Below, in pieces: positions 38,401 through 52,065 of a DNA stretch of 64,000 nucleotides. Below the pieces are notes generated by a model. It did no database searches. It was given only the letters and a program-made list of their open reading frames with translations, and was not told the origin of the DNA. The number at the start of each line of letters is the position of its first letter. Within the stretch, counting starts at the first letter, position 1. Origin of the DNA: Xestospongia bergquistia (Eukaryota; Porifera; Demospongiae; Haplosclerida; Petrosiidae); assembly GCA_963965975.1 (NCBI GenBank), contig OZ014418.1, positions 4,538,775-4,602,774 on the forward strand. Direction: 5' to 3'. The position numbers and the translations under genes are program-made.

Positions 38401-40604
38401 AGTTTCTAAAGTAAACTGATAGGTCTAAAGGACTCTATGGGACTAACTATAATAACTGCTATTAACTGTTTCGTAGGTTGGTTTGCATTAACACTCTAAA
38501 GTCTTTAATTTAAAGCCTTTAGAAGGTTTAAACTATTGAGTGAAGTTTATAAAGTAAACTGCTCAGTCTAAAGGACTCTATGGGACTAAAGAAATAAACT
38601 GCTATTAACAGTTTAGTAAGTTGGTTTGCATTCACACTCTAAAGTCTTTAATTTAAAGACTTTAGAAGTTTAGACTATTGGGTAAAGTTTATAAGGTAGA
38701 CTTCTAAGTTTAAAGGACTCCATGGGACTAAAGAAATGAACTGCTATTAACTGTTCAGTAAGTTGGTTTGCATTAACACTCTAAAGTCTTTAAATTAAAG
38801 ACTTTAGAAGGTTTAAACTATTGAGTGAAGTTTATAAATTAAACTTGTCAGTCTAAAAGACTCTATGAAACAAACTAAATAAACTGTTATTAACAGTTTA
38901 GTAAGTTCGTTTGCATTAACACTCTAATGTCTTTAATTTAAAGACTTTAGAAGGTTTATACTATTGAGTAAAGTTTATAAAGTAAACTGCTCAGTGTAAA
39001 GAACTCTATGGGACTAAAGAAATAAACTGCTATTAACAGTTTAGTAAGTTTGTCTGCATTAACGCTCTAAAGTCTTTAATTTAAAGACTTTAGAAGGTTT
39101 TGAGTATTGAGTGAAGTTTATAAAGTAAACAGCTCAGTCTAAAGGGCTCTATTAAACTAACTAAATAAAGTGCTGTTAACAGTTTAGTAAGTTGGTTTGC
39201 ATTAACACTCAAAAGTCTTTAAATTAAAGACTTTAGACGCTTTAGACTATTGAGTGAAGTTTGTAAAGTAAACTGATAGGTCAAAAGGACTATATGGGAC
39301 TAACTAAATAAGCTATTATTAACAGTTTAGTAAGTTAGTTTGTGATAACACTCTAAAGTCTTTAATTTAAAGACATTAGAAGGTTTGGACTATTGAATAA
39401 ATTTTATAAATTAAACTGCTCAGTCAAAAGGACTCTATCGGACTAAAGAAATAAACTGCCATTAACTGTTTGGTAAGTATGTTTGCATTAACCCTCTAAA
39501 GTCTTTAAATTAAAGACTTTAGAAGGTTTAGACTTTTGAGCGAAGTTTATAAAGTAAACTGGACAGTCTAAAGGACTCTATGAAACTAACTAAATATAAT
39601 ATTATTAACAGTTTAGTAAGTTCATTCGCATTAACACTCTAAAGTCATTAATTTAAAGACTTTAGAAGGTTTAGACTATTGAGTAAAGTTTATAAAGTAA
39701 ACTGCTCAGTCTAAAGGACTCTATGGGACTAAAGAAATAAACTGCTATTAAAAGTTCAGTAAGTTGGTTTATATTAACAGTCAAAAGTTTTTAAATTAAA
39801 GAGTTTCGAATGTTTAGACTATTGAGTTAAGTTTATAAAGTAAACACCTCAGTCTAAAGGACTCTATGAAACTAACTAAATAAACTGTTATTACTAGTTT
39901 AGTAAGTTGGTTTACATTAACCCTCTAAAGTCTTTAATTTAAAGACTTTAGAAGGATTAGACTATTGAGTGAAGTTCGTAAAGTAAACTGATAGGTCAAA
40001 AGGACTCTTTGGGACTAACTAAATAAACTGCTATTAACAGTTCAGCAAGTTGGTTTCCATTAACCCTCTAAAGTCTTTAATTTAAAGACTTTAGAAGGAT
40101 TAGACTATTGAGTGAAGTTCGTAAAGTCAACTGATAGGTCTAAAGGACTCTTTGGGACTAACTAAATAAACTGCTATTAACAGTTCAGCAAGTTGGTTTC
40201 CATTAACACTCTAAAGTCTTTAATATATAGACTTTAGAAGGTTTAAACATTTGAGTAAAGTTTATAAAGTAAACTGCTCAGTCTAAAGGACTCTATGGGA
40301 CTAAAGAAATAAACTGCTATTAACAGTTTAGTAAGTTGGTTTGCATTAACACTCTAAAGTCTTTAATTTAAAGACTTTAGAAGGTTTAGACTATTTATTA
40401 AAGTTTATAAAGTAAACTGCTCAGTTAAAGGACTCTATGGGACTAAAGAAACTAACTGCTGTTAACAGTTTAGTAACTTGGTTTGCATTAGCCCTCTAAG
40501 GTCTTTAATTTAAAGACTTTAGAAGGCTTAGACTATTTAGTGAAGTTTGTAAAGTAAACTGATAGGTCTAAAGGAATCTATTGGCTAACTAAATTAACTG
40601 CTAT
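35461..40604 (-). repeat. 36-monomer block, copy 1
   Basis: Block of 5,144 bp (36 monomers). Its start is fixed by TAACAGTTTAGTAAGTTTG at 35,461, which recurs at 40,605; bases before it differ (GCTGT here, GCTAT before copy 2). Private variants such as CTTTAAAATAAAGACC (35,501), GGAATCTATTGGCTAAC (40,573), TCTATCGGACTAAAG and CTTTAATATATAGAC all recur exactly 5,144 bp later. It holds the ACTAGTAAT cassette (39,755-39,965) and a near-identical monomer pair (GGATTAGAC with GAAGTTCGTAAAGT, about 39,953 and 40,096). Confidence 0.94.
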
Positions 40605-43600
40605 TAACAGTTTAGTAAGTTTGTTTGCATTAACACTCAAAAGTCTTTAAAATAAAGACCTTATAAGGTTTTGACTATTGACTGAAGTTTGTAAAGTAAA
40701 CTGATAGGTCTAAAGGACTCTATGGGACTAACTAAATAAACTATTATTAACAGTTTAGTAAGTTAGTTTGTGATAACACTCTAAAGTCTTTAATTTAAAG
40801 ACTTTAGAAGGTTTAGACTATTGAGTAAAGTTTATAAAGTAAACTGCTCAGTCTAAAGGACTCTATGGGACTAAAGAAATAAATTGCAATTAACAGTTTA
40901 GTAAGTTGGTTTGCATTAACCCTCTAAAGTCTTTAATTTAAACACTTTAGAAGGTTTAGACTATTGGGTAAAGTTTATAAGGTAGACCGCTAAGTTTAAA
41001 GGACTCTATGGGACTAAACAAATAAACTGCTATTAACAGTTCAGTAAGATTGTTTGCATTAACACTTTAAAGTCTTTAATTTAAAGACTTTAGAAGGTTT
41101 AGACTATTGGGTAAAGTTTATAAGGTAGACTGCTAAGTTTAAAGGACTCTATGGGACTAAAGAAATGAACTGCTATTAACAGTTCAGTAAGTTTGTTTGC
41201 ATTAACACTCTAAATTCTTTAAATTAAAGACTTTAGAAGGTTTAGACTATTGAGCGAAGTTTATAAAGTAAACTGGTCAGTTTAAAGGACTCTATGAAAC
41301 TAACTAAATAAACTGTTATTAACAGTTTAGTAATGTCGTTTGCATTAACACTCTAAAGTCTTTAATTTAAAGACTTTAGAAGGTTTAGACTATTGAGTAA
41401 AGTTTATAAAGTAAACTGCTCAGTGTAAAGGACTCTATGGGACTAAAGCAATAAACTGCTATTAACAGATTAGTAACTTTGTTTGCATTAACGCTCTAAA
41501 GTCTTTAATTTAAAGACTTTAGAAGTTTTTGAGTATTGAGTGAAGTTTATAAAGTAAATAGCTCAGTCTAAAGGGATCTATGAAACTAACTAAATAAACT
41601 GCTGTTAACAGTTTAGTAAGTTGGTTTGCATTAACACTCAAAAGTCTTTAAATTAAAGACTTTAGAAGGTTTAGACTCTTGAGTGAAGTTTGTAAAGTAA
41701 ACTGATAGGTCTAAAGGACTCTATGGGGCTAACTAAATAAACTATTATTAACAGTTTAGTAAGTTAGTTTGTGATAACACTCTAAAGTCTTTAATTTAAA
41801 GACTTTAGAAGGTTTAGACTATTGAGTAAAGTTTATCAAGTAAACTGGTCAGTCTAAAGGACTCTATGGGACTAAAGAAATAAACTGCTATTAACAGTTT
41901 AGTAAATTGGTTTGCATTAACCCTCTAAAGTCTTTAATTTAAAGACTTTAGAAGGTTTAGACTATTGAGTGAAGTTTGTAAAGTAAACTGATAGGTCTAA
42001 AGGACTCTATGGGACTAACTAAATTAACTGCTACTAACAGTTTAGTAAGTTTGTTTGCATTAACGCTCTAAAGTCTTTAATTTAAAGACTTTAGAAGGTT
42101 GAGAGTATTGAGTGAAGTTTATAAAGTAAACAGCTCAGTCTAAAGGGCTCTATGAAACTAACTAATAAACTGCTGTTAACAGTTTAGTAAGTTGGTTTGC
42201 ATTAACACTCAAAAGTCTTTAAATTAAAGACTTTATAAGGTTTAGACTATTGACTGAAGTTTGTAAAGTAAACTGATAGGTCTAAAGGACTCTATGGGAC
42301 TAACTAAATAAACTATTATGAACAGTTTAGTAAGTTAGTTTGTGATAACACTCTAAAGTCTTTAATTTAAAGACTTTAGAATGTTTAGACTATTGAGTAA
42401 AGTTTATAAAGTAAACTGGTCAGTCTAAAGGACTCTATGGGACTAAAGAAATAAATTGCTATTAACAGTTTAGTAAGTTTGTTTGCATTAACCCTCTAAA
42501 GTCTTTAATTTAAAAACTTTAGAAGGTTTAGACTATTGGGTATTGTTTATAAGGTAGACTGCTAAGTTTAATGGACTCTATGGGACTAAACAAATAAACT
42601 GCAATTAACAGTTCAGTAAGATGGTTTGCATTAACACTTTAAAGTCTTTAATTTAAAGACTTTAGAAGGTTTAGACTATTGGGTAAAGTTTATAAGGTAG
42701 ACTACTAAGTTTAAAGGACTCTATGGGACTAAAGAAATGAACTGCTATTAACAGTTTAGTAAGTTCGTTTGCATTAACACTCTAAAGTCTTCATATTAAA
42801 GACTTTAGAAGGTTTAGACTATTGAGCGAAGTTTATAAAGTAAACTGGTCAGTCTAAAGGACTCTATGAAACTAACTAAATAAACTGTTATTAACAGTTT
42901 AGTAAGGTCGTTTGCATTAACACTCTAAAGTCTTTAATTTAAAGACTTTAGAAGGTTTAGACTATTGAGTAAAGTTTATAAAGTAAACTGCTCAGTGTAA
43001 AGGACTCTATGGGACTAAAGAAATAAACTGCTATTAACAGTTTAGTAAGTTTGTTTGCATTAACGCTCTAAAGTCTTTTATTTAAAGACTTTAGAAGGTT
43101 TAGAGTATTGAGTGAAGTTTATAAAGTAAACAGATCAGTCTAAAGGGCTCTATGAAACTAACTAAATAAACTGCTGGTAACAATTTAGTAAGTTTGTTTG
43201 CATTAACACTCAAAAGTCTTTAAATTAAAGACTTTAGAAGGTTTAGACTATTGAGTGAAGTTTGTAAAGTAAACTAATAGGTCTAAAGGACTCTATGGGA
43301 CGAACTAAATAAACTATTATTAACAGTTTAGTAAGTTAGTTTGTGATAACACTCTAAAGTCTTTAATTTAAAGACTTTAGAAGGTTTAGACTATTGAGTA
43401 AAGTTTATAAAGTAAACTGCTCAGTCTAAAGGACTCTATGGGACTAAAGAAATAAACTGCTATTAACAGTTTAGTAAGTTTGTTTGAATTAATCCTCTAA
43501 AGTCTTTAATTTAAAGACTTTAGAAGGTTTAGACTATTGAGTGAAGTTTCTAAAGTAAACTGATAGGTCTAAAGGACTCTATGGGACTAACTATAATAAC

Positions 43601-45748
43601 TGCTATTAACTGTTTCGTAGGTTGGTTTGCATTAACACTCTAAAGTCTTTAATTTAAAGCCTTTAGAAGGTTTAAACTATTGAGTGAAGTTTATAAAGTA
43701 AACTGCTCAGTCTAAAGGACTCTATGGGACTAAAGAAATAAACTGCTATTAACAGTTTAGTAAGTTGGTTTGCATTCACACTCTAAAGTCTTTAATTTAA
43801 AGACTTTAGAAGTTTAGACTATTGGGTAAAGTTTATAAGGTAGACTTCTAAGTTTAAAGGACTCCATGGGACTAAAGAAATGAACTGCTATTAACTGTTC
43901 AGTAAGTTGGTTTGCATTAACACTCTAAAGTCTTTAAATTAAAGACTTTAGAAGGTTTAAACTATTGAGTGAAGTTTATAAATTAAACTTGTCAGTCTAA
44001 AAGACTCTATGAAACAAACTAAATAAACTGTTATTAACAGTTTAGTAAGTTCGTTTGCATTAACACTCTAATGTCTTTAATTTAAAGACTTTAGAAGGTT
44101 TATACTATTGAGTAAAGTTTATAAAGTAAACTGCTCAGTGTAAAGAACTCTATGGGACTAAAGAAATAAACTGCTATTAACAGTTTAGTAAGTTTGTCTG
44201 CATTAACGCTCTAAAGTCTTTAATTTAAAGACTTTAGAAGGTTTTGAGTATTGAGTGAAGTTTATAAAGTAAACAGCTCAGTCTAAAGGGCTCTATTAAA
44301 CTAACTAAATAAAGTGCTGTTAACAGTTTAGTAAGTTGGTTTGCATTAACACTCAAAAGTCTTTAAATTAAAGACTTTAGACGCTTTAGACTATTGAGTG
44401 AAGTTTGTAAAGTAAACTGATAGGTCAAAAGGACTATATGGGACTAACTAAATAAGCTATTATTAACAGTTTAGTAAGTTAGTTTGTGATAACACTCTAA
44501 AGTCTTTAATTTAAAGACATTAGAAGGTTTGGACTATTGAATAAATTTTATAAATTAAACTGCTCAGTCAAAAGGACTCTATCGGACTAAAGAAATAAAC
44601 TGCCATTAACTGTTTGGTAAGTATGTTTGCATTAACCCTCTAAAGTCTTTAAATTAAAGACTTTAGAAGGTTTAGACTTTTGAGCGAAGTTTATAAAGTA
44701 AACTGGACAGTCTAAAGGACTCTATGAAACTAACTAAATATAATATTATTAACAGTTTAGTAAGTTCATTCGCATTAACACTCTAAAGTCATTAATTTAA
44801 AGACTTTAGAAGGTTTAGACTATTGAGTAAAGTTTATAAAGTAAACTGCTCAGTCTAAAGGACTCTATGGGACTAAAGAAATAAACTGCTATTAAAAGTT
44901 CAGTAAGTTGGTTTATATTAACAGTCAAAAGTTTTTAAATTAAAGAGTTTCGACTGTTTAGACTATTGAGTTAAGTTTATAAAGTAAACACCTCAGTCTA
45001 AAGGACTCTATGAAACTAACTAAATAAACTGTTATTACTAGTTTAGTAAGTTGGTTTACATTAACCCTCTAAAGTCTTTAATTTAAAGACTTTAGAAGGA
45101 TTAGACTATTGAGTGAAGTTCGTAAAGTAAACTGATAGGTCAAAAGGACTCTTTGGGACTAACTAAATAAACTGCTATTAACAGTTCAGCAAGTTGGTTT
45201 CCATTAACCCTCTAAAGTCTTTAATTTAAAGACTTTAGAAGGATTAGACTATTGAGTGAAGTTCGTAAAGTCAACTGATAGGTCTAAAGGACTCTTTGGG
45301 ACTAACTAAATAAACTGCTATTAACAGTTCAGCAAGTTGGTTTCCATTAACACTCTAAAGTCTTTAATATATAGACTTTAGAAGGTTTAAACATTTGAGT
45401 AAAGTTTATAAAGTAAACTGCTCAGTCTAAAGGACTCTATGGGACTAAAGAAATAAACTGCTATTAACAGTTTAGTAAGTTGGTTTGCATTAACACTCTA
45501 AACTCTTTAATTTAAAGACTTTAGAAGGTTTAGACTATTGATTAAAGTTTATAAAGTAAACTGCTCAGTTAAAGGACTCTATGGGACTAAAGAAACTAAC
45601 TGCTGTTAACAGTTTAGTAACTTGGTTTGCATTAGCCCTCTAAGGTCTTTAATTTAAAGACTTTAGAAGGCTTAGACTATTTAGTGAAGTTTGTAAAGTA
45701 AACTGATAGGTCTAAAGGAATCTATTGGCTAACTAAATTAACTGCTAT
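40605..45748 (-). repeat. 36-monomer block, copy 2
   Basis: Tandem copy at offset 5,144 bp. I noted only about five differences: GCAAGTAAC at 35,742 against GCAATTAAC; GGTTTTGAG against GTTTTTGAG near 41,525; CGAATGTTT against CGACTGTTT near 44,941; TAAAGTC against TAAACTC near 45,500; ATTTATTAAAG against ATTGATTAAAG near 45,538. That is about 99.9% identity by eye. The right edge at 45,748 changes from TTTAGTAAG to TTTAATAAGTTAG. This is the most recent large event in the right arm. Confidence 0.94.
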
Positions 45749-48700
45749 TAACAGTTTAATAAGTTAGTTTGCATTAACATCTAAAGTCTTTAATTTAAAG
45801 ACTTTAGAAGGTTTAAACTATTGAGTAAAGTTTATAAAGTACACTGCTAAGTCTAAAGGACTCTATGGGACTAAAGAAATCATCTGCTATTAACAGTTTA
45901 GTAAGTTGGTTTGCATTAACACTCTAAAGTCTTTAATTTAAAGACTTTAGAAGGTTTAGACTATTGAGTGAAGTTTTTTAAAGTAAACTGATAGGTCTAA
46001 AGGACTCTATGGGACTAACTAAATGAACTGCTATTAACAGTTTAGTAAGTTCGTTTGCATTAACACCCTAAAGACTTTAATTTAAAGATTTTAGAAGGTT
46101 TAAACTATTGAGTAAATTTTATAAAGTAAACTGCTCAGTCTAAAGGAGTCTATGGGACTAAAGAAATAAACTGCTATTAACAGTTTAGTCAGTTGGTTTG
46201 CATTAACAATCTAAAGCCTTTAATTTAAAGACTTTAGAATGTTTAGACTATTGGGCAAAGTTTATAAGGTAGACTGCTAAGTTTAAAGGACTCTATGGGA
46301 CTAAAGAAATGAACTGCTATTAACAGTTCAGTAAGTTGGTTTGCATTAACACTCTAAAGTCTTTAAATTAAAGACTTTAGAAGGTTTAGACTATTGATCG
46401 AAGTTTATAAAGTAAACTGGTCAGTCTAAAGGACTCTATGAAACTAACGAAATAAACTGTTATTAACAGTTTAGTAAGTTCGTTTGCATTAACACTCTAA
46501 TGTCTTTAATTTAAAGACTTTAGAAGGTTTAGACTATTGAGTAAATTTTATAAAGTAAACTGCTCAGTGTAAAGGACTCTATGGCACTAAAGAAATAAAC
46601 TGCTATTAACAGTTTAGTAACTTTGTTTGCATTAACGCTCTAAAGTCTTTAATTTAAAGACTTTAGAAGGTTTAGAGTATTGAGTGAAGTTTATAAAGTA
46701 AACAGCTAAGTCTAAAGGGCTCTATGAAACTAACTAAATAAACTGCTGTTAACAGTTTAGTAAGTTTGTTTGCATTAACACTCAAAAGTCTTTAAATTAA
46801 AGACTTTATAAGGTTTAGACTATTGAGTGAAGTTTGTAAAGTAAACTGATAGGTCTAAAGGACTCTATGGGACTAACTAAAGAAACTATTATTAACAGTT
46901 TAGTAAGTTAGTTTGTGATAACACTTTAAAGTCTTTAATTTAAAGACTTTAGAAGGTTTAGACTATTGAGTAAAGATTATAAAGTAAACTGCTCAGTCTA
47001 AAGGACTCTATGGGACTAAAGAAATAAACTGCTATGAACAGTTTAGTAAGTTGGTTTGCATTAACCCTTTAAAGTCTTTAATTTAGAGACTTTAGAAGGT
47101 TTAGACTATTGAGTGAAGTTTGAAAGTAAACTGATAGGTCTAAAGGACTCTATGGGACTAACTAAATTAACTGTTGTTAACAGTTTAGTAAGTTGGTTTG
47201 CATTAAAAATCTAAAGTCTTTAATTTAAAGACTTTAGAAGGTTTAAACTATTGAGTAAAGTTTATAAGGTAAACTACTCAGTCTAAAGAACTCTATGGGA
47301 CTAAAGAAATAAACTGCTATTAACAGTTTAGTAAGTTGGTTTGCATTAACCCTCTAAAGTCTTTAATTTAAAGACTTTAGAAGGTTTAGACTATTGAGTG
47401 AAGTTTTTTAAAGTAAACTGATAGGTCTAAAGGACTCTATGGGACTAAAGAAGTAAACTGCTATTAACAGTTTAGTAAGTTGGTTTGCATTAACACTCTA
47501 AAGTCTTTAATTTAAAGACTTTAGAAGGTTTAGACTATTGAGTGAAGTTTGTAAAGTAAACTGATAGGTCTAATGGACTCTATGGCACTAACTAAATTAA
47601 CTGTTATTAACAGTTTAGTAAGTTGGTTTGCATTAACACTCTAAAGTCTTTAATTTAAAGACTTTAAAAGGTTTAAACTATTGAGTAAAGTTTATAATGT
47701 AAACTGCTCAGTCTAAAGGACTCTATAGGACTAAACAAATAAACTGCTATTAACAGTTTAGTAAGTTGGTTAGCATTAACCCTCTAAAGTCTTTAATTTA
47801 AAGACTTTAGAAGCTTTAGACTATTGAGTGAAGTTTTTTAAAGTAAACTGATAGGTCTAAAGGAGTCTATGGGACTAAAGAAATAAACTGCTATTAAAAG
47901 TTTAGTAAGTTGGTTTGCATTAACACTCTAAAGTCTTTAATTTAAAGACTTTAGAATGTTTAGACTATTTGGTAAAGTTTATAAGGTAGACTGCTAAGTT
48001 TAAAGGACTCTATGGGACTAAAGAAATGAACTGCCATTAACAGTTAAATAAGTTTGTTTGCATTAACACTCTAAAGTCTTTAAATTAAAGACTTTAGAAG
48101 GTTTAGACTATTGAGCGAGGTTTATAAAGTAAACTGGTCAGTCTAAAGGACTCTATTAAACTAACAAAATAAACTGTTATTAACAGTTTAGTAAGTTCGT
48201 TTGCATTAACACTCTAAAGTCTTTAATTTAAAGACTTTAGAAGGTTTAGACTATTGAGTAAAGTTTATAAAGTAAACTGCTCAGTGTAAAGGACTCTATG
48301 GGACTAAAGAAATAAACTGCTATTAACAGTTTAGTAAGTGTGTTTGCATTAACGCTCCAAAGTCTTTAATTTAAAGACTTTAGAAGGTTTAGAGTATTGA
48401 GTGAAGTTTATATAGTAAACAGCTCAGTCTAAAGGGCTCTATGAATCTAACTAAATAAACTGCTGTTAAAAGTTGAGTAAGTTGCTTTGCATTTACACTC
48501 AAAAGTCTTTCAATTAAAGACTTTAGAAGGTTTAGACTATTGAGTGAAGTTTGTAAAGTAAACTGATAGGTCTAAAGGACTCTATGGGACTAAATAAATT
48601 AACTGCTATTAACAGTTTAGTAAGTTGGTTAGCATTAACACTCTAAAGTCTTTAATTTAAAGACTTTAGAAGGTTTAAACTATTGAGTAAAGTTTATAAA

Positions 48701-50984
48701 GTAAACTGTTCAGTCTAAAGGACTCTATGGGACTAAAGAAATAAACTGCTATTAACAGTTTAGTAAGTTTGTTTGCGTTAAGCCTCTAAAGTCTTTAATT
48801 TAAAGACTTTAAAAGGTTTAGACTATTGAGTGAAGTTTGTAAAGTAAACTGATAGGTCTAAAGGACTCTATGGGACTAACTAACTTAACTGCTATTAACA
48901 GTTTAGTAAGTTAGTTTGCATTAACACTTTAAAGTCTTTAAATTAAAGACATAAGAAGGTTTAAACTATTGAATAAAGTTTATTAAGTAAACTGCTCAGA
49001 CTAAAGGACTCTATGGGACTTAACAAATAAACTGCTATTAACAGTTCAGTAAGATGGTTTGCATTAACACTCTAAAGTCTTTAATTTAAAGACTTTAGAA
49101 GGTTTAGACTATTGGGTAAAGTTTATAAGGTAGATTGCTAAGTTTAAAGGACTCTATGGGTCTAAAGAAATGAACTGCTATGAAAAGTTCAGTAAGTTTG
49201 TTTGTATTAACACTCTAAAATCTTTAAATTAAAGACTTTAGAAGGTTTAGACTATTCAACGAAGTGTATAAAGTAAACTGGTCAGTCTAAAGGACTCTAT
49301 GAAACTAACTAAATAAACTGTTATTAACAGTTTAGTAAGTTCGTTTGCATTAACACTCTAAAGTCTTTAATTTAAAGACTTTAGAAGGTTTCGACTACTT
49401 AGTAAAGTTTACAAAGTAAACTGCTCAGTGTAAAGGACTCTATGGGACTAAAGAAATAAACTGCTATTAACAGTTTAGTAAGTTTGTTTGCATTAACGCT
49501 CTAAAGTCTTTAATTTAAAGACTTTAGAAGGTTTAGAGTATTGAGTGAAGTTTATAAAGTAAACAGCTCAGTCATAAAGGACTCTATGAAACTAACTAAA
49601 TAAACTGCTGTTAACAGTTTAGTAAGTTGGTTTGCATTAACACTCTAAAGTCTTTAAATTAAAGACTTTATAAGGTTTAGACTTTTGAGTGAAGTTTGTA
49701 AAGTAAACTGATAGGTCTAAAGGACTCTATGGGACTAACTAAATAAACTATTATTAAAAGTTTAGTAAGTTAGTTTGTGATAACACTCTAAAGTCTTTAA
49801 TTTAAAGACTTTAGAAGGTTTAAACTATTGAGTAAATTTTATAAAGTAAACTGCTCAGTCTAAAGGACTCTATGGGACTAAAGAAATAAACTGCTATTAA
49901 CAGTTTAGTAAGATTGTTTACATTAACACTCTACATTCTTTAATTTAAAGACTTTAGAAGGTTTAAACTATTGAGTAAAGTTTATAAAGTAAACTGGTCA
50001 GTCTAAAGGACTCTATGGGACTAAAGAAATTAACTGCTATTAACAGCTCAGTAAGTCGGTTTGCATTAACACGCTAAAGTCTTTAAATTAAAGACTTTAG
50101 AAGGTTTAGACTATTGAGCGAAGTTTATAAAGTTAACTACTCAGTCTAAAGGACTCTATGGGACTAAAGAAATGAACTGCTATTAACAGCTCAGTAAGTC
50201 GGTTTGCATTAACACTCTAAAGTCTTTAATTTAAAGACTTTAGAAGGTTTAGACTATTTGGTGAAGTTTATAAGGTAGACTGCTAAGTTTAAAGGACTCT
50301 ATGGGACTAAAGAAATAAACTGCTATTAACAGTTTGGTAAGTTTGTTTGCTTTAACGCTCTAAAGTCTTTAATTTAAAGACTTTAGAAGGTTTAGAGTAT
50401 GGAGTGAAGTTTATAAAGTAAACAGCTCAGTCTAAAGGGCTCTATGAAACTAACTAAATAAACTGCTTTTAACAGTTTAGTAAGTTGGTTTGCATTAACA
50501 CTCAAAAGTCTTTAAATTAAAGACTTTATAAGGTTTAGAGTGTTGAAGGAAGTTTGTAAAGTAAGCTGATAGATCTAAAGGACTCTATGGGACTAACTAA
50601 ATAAACTATTATTAACAGTTTAGTAAGTTAGTTTGTGATAACACTCTAAAGTCTTTAATATAAGACTTTAGAAGGTTTAGACTATTGAGTAAAGTTTATA
50701 AAGTAAACTGCTCAGTCTAAAGGACTCTATGGGACTAATGAAATAAACTGCTATTAACAGTTTAGTAAGTTGGTTTGCATTAACCCTCTAAAGTCTTTAA
50801 TTTAAAGACTTTAGAAGCTTTAGACTATTGAGTGAAGTTCGTAAAGTAAACTGATAGGTTTAAAGGACTCTATGGGACTAAAGAAATAAACTGCTATTAA
50901 CAGTTTAGTAAGTTGGTTTGCATTAACACTCTAAAGTCTTTAATTTAAAGACTTTAGAAGGTTTAAACTATTGAGTGAATTTTG
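45749..50984 (-). repeat. Right-arm monomers, mixed subtypes
   Basis: About 37 monomers, all satellite. A GTTTTTTAAAGTAAAC subtype recurs at about 45,970, 47,405 and 47,827. A local neighbour pair with CAGCTCAGTAAGTCGG stands at 50,047 and 50,189 (offset 142 bp). No recent block duplication was found here. The subtypes are those seen elsewhere in the arm. Confidence 0.8.
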
Positions 50985-51569
50985 TAAAGTAAACTGATAG
51001 GTCTAAAGGACTCTATGGGAATAACTAAATTAACTGCTATTAACAGTTTAGTAAGTTTGTTTGCATTAACACTCTAAAGTCTTTAATTTAAAGACTTTAG
51101 AAGGTTTAAACTATTGAGTGAAGTTTATAAAGTAAACTGCTAAGTGTAAAGGACTCGATGGGACTAAAGAAATAAACTGCTATGAACAGTTTAGTAAGTG
51201 GGTTTGCATTAACACTCTAAAGTCTTTAATTTAAAGACTTTAGAAAGTTTAGATTTTGAGTAAAGTTTATAAAGTAAACTGCTCAGTCTAAAGGACTCTA
51301 TGGGACTAAAAAATAAACTGCTATTAAATGTTCAGTAAGTTGGTTTATACTAACAGTCAAAAGTCTTTCAATTAAAGAGTTTTGAATGTTTAGACTATGG
51401 AGTGAAGTTTATAAGTTAAACTGGTCAGTCTAAAGGACTCTATGAAACTAACTAAATAAACTGTTATTACTAGTTTAGTAAGTTGGTTTGCATTAACCCT
51501 CTAAAGTCTTTAATTTAAAGACTTTAGAAGGATTAGACTATTGAGTGAAGTTTGTAAAGTGAACTGATA
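50985..51569 (-). repeat. 4-monomer block, copy 1
   Basis: A unit of 570 bp (four monomers). Bases from about 51,000 to 51,495 recur at 51,570-52,065. Rare markers shared are GGACTCGATGGGAC (51,151 and 51,721), TTTAGTAAGTGGG, the shortened TTTAGATTTTGAG, CTATTAAATGTTCAG and GACTATGGAGTG. The edge changes from CCCTC to CACTC after the second copy. Confidence 0.9.
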
Positions 51570-52065
51570 GGTCTAAAGGACTCTATGGGAATAACTAAAT
51601 TAACTGCTATTAACAGTTTAGTAAGTTTGTTTGCATTAACACTCTAAAGTCTTTAATTTAAAGACTTTAGAAGGTTTAAACTATTGAGTGAAGTTTATAA
51701 AGTAAACTGCTAAGTGTAAAGGACTCGATGGGACTAAAGAAATAAACTGCTATGAACAGTTTAGTAAGTGGGTTTGCATTAACACTCTAAAGTCTTTAAT
51801 TTAAAGACTTTAGAAAGTTTAGATTTTGAGTAAAGTTTATAAAGTAAACTGCTCAGTCTAAAGGACTCTATGGGACTAAAAAATAAACTGCTATTAAATG
51901 TTCAGTAAGTTGGTTTATACTAACAGTCAAAAGTCTTTCAATTAAAGAGTTTTGAATGTTTAGACTATGGAGTGAAGTTTATAAGTTAAACTGGTCAGTC
52001 TAAAGGACTCTATGAAACTAACTAAATAAACTGTTATTACTAGTTTAGTAAGTTGGTTTGCATTA
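51570..52065 (-). repeat. 4-monomer block, copy 2 (shortened at its end)
   Basis: Nearly identical to 51,000-51,495. It ends with the ACTAGTTTAG monomer and then continues with a CACTC monomer; the GGATTAGAC monomer that follows this cassette elsewhere is missing. The break suggests a later exchange that removed it. Confidence 0.88.
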
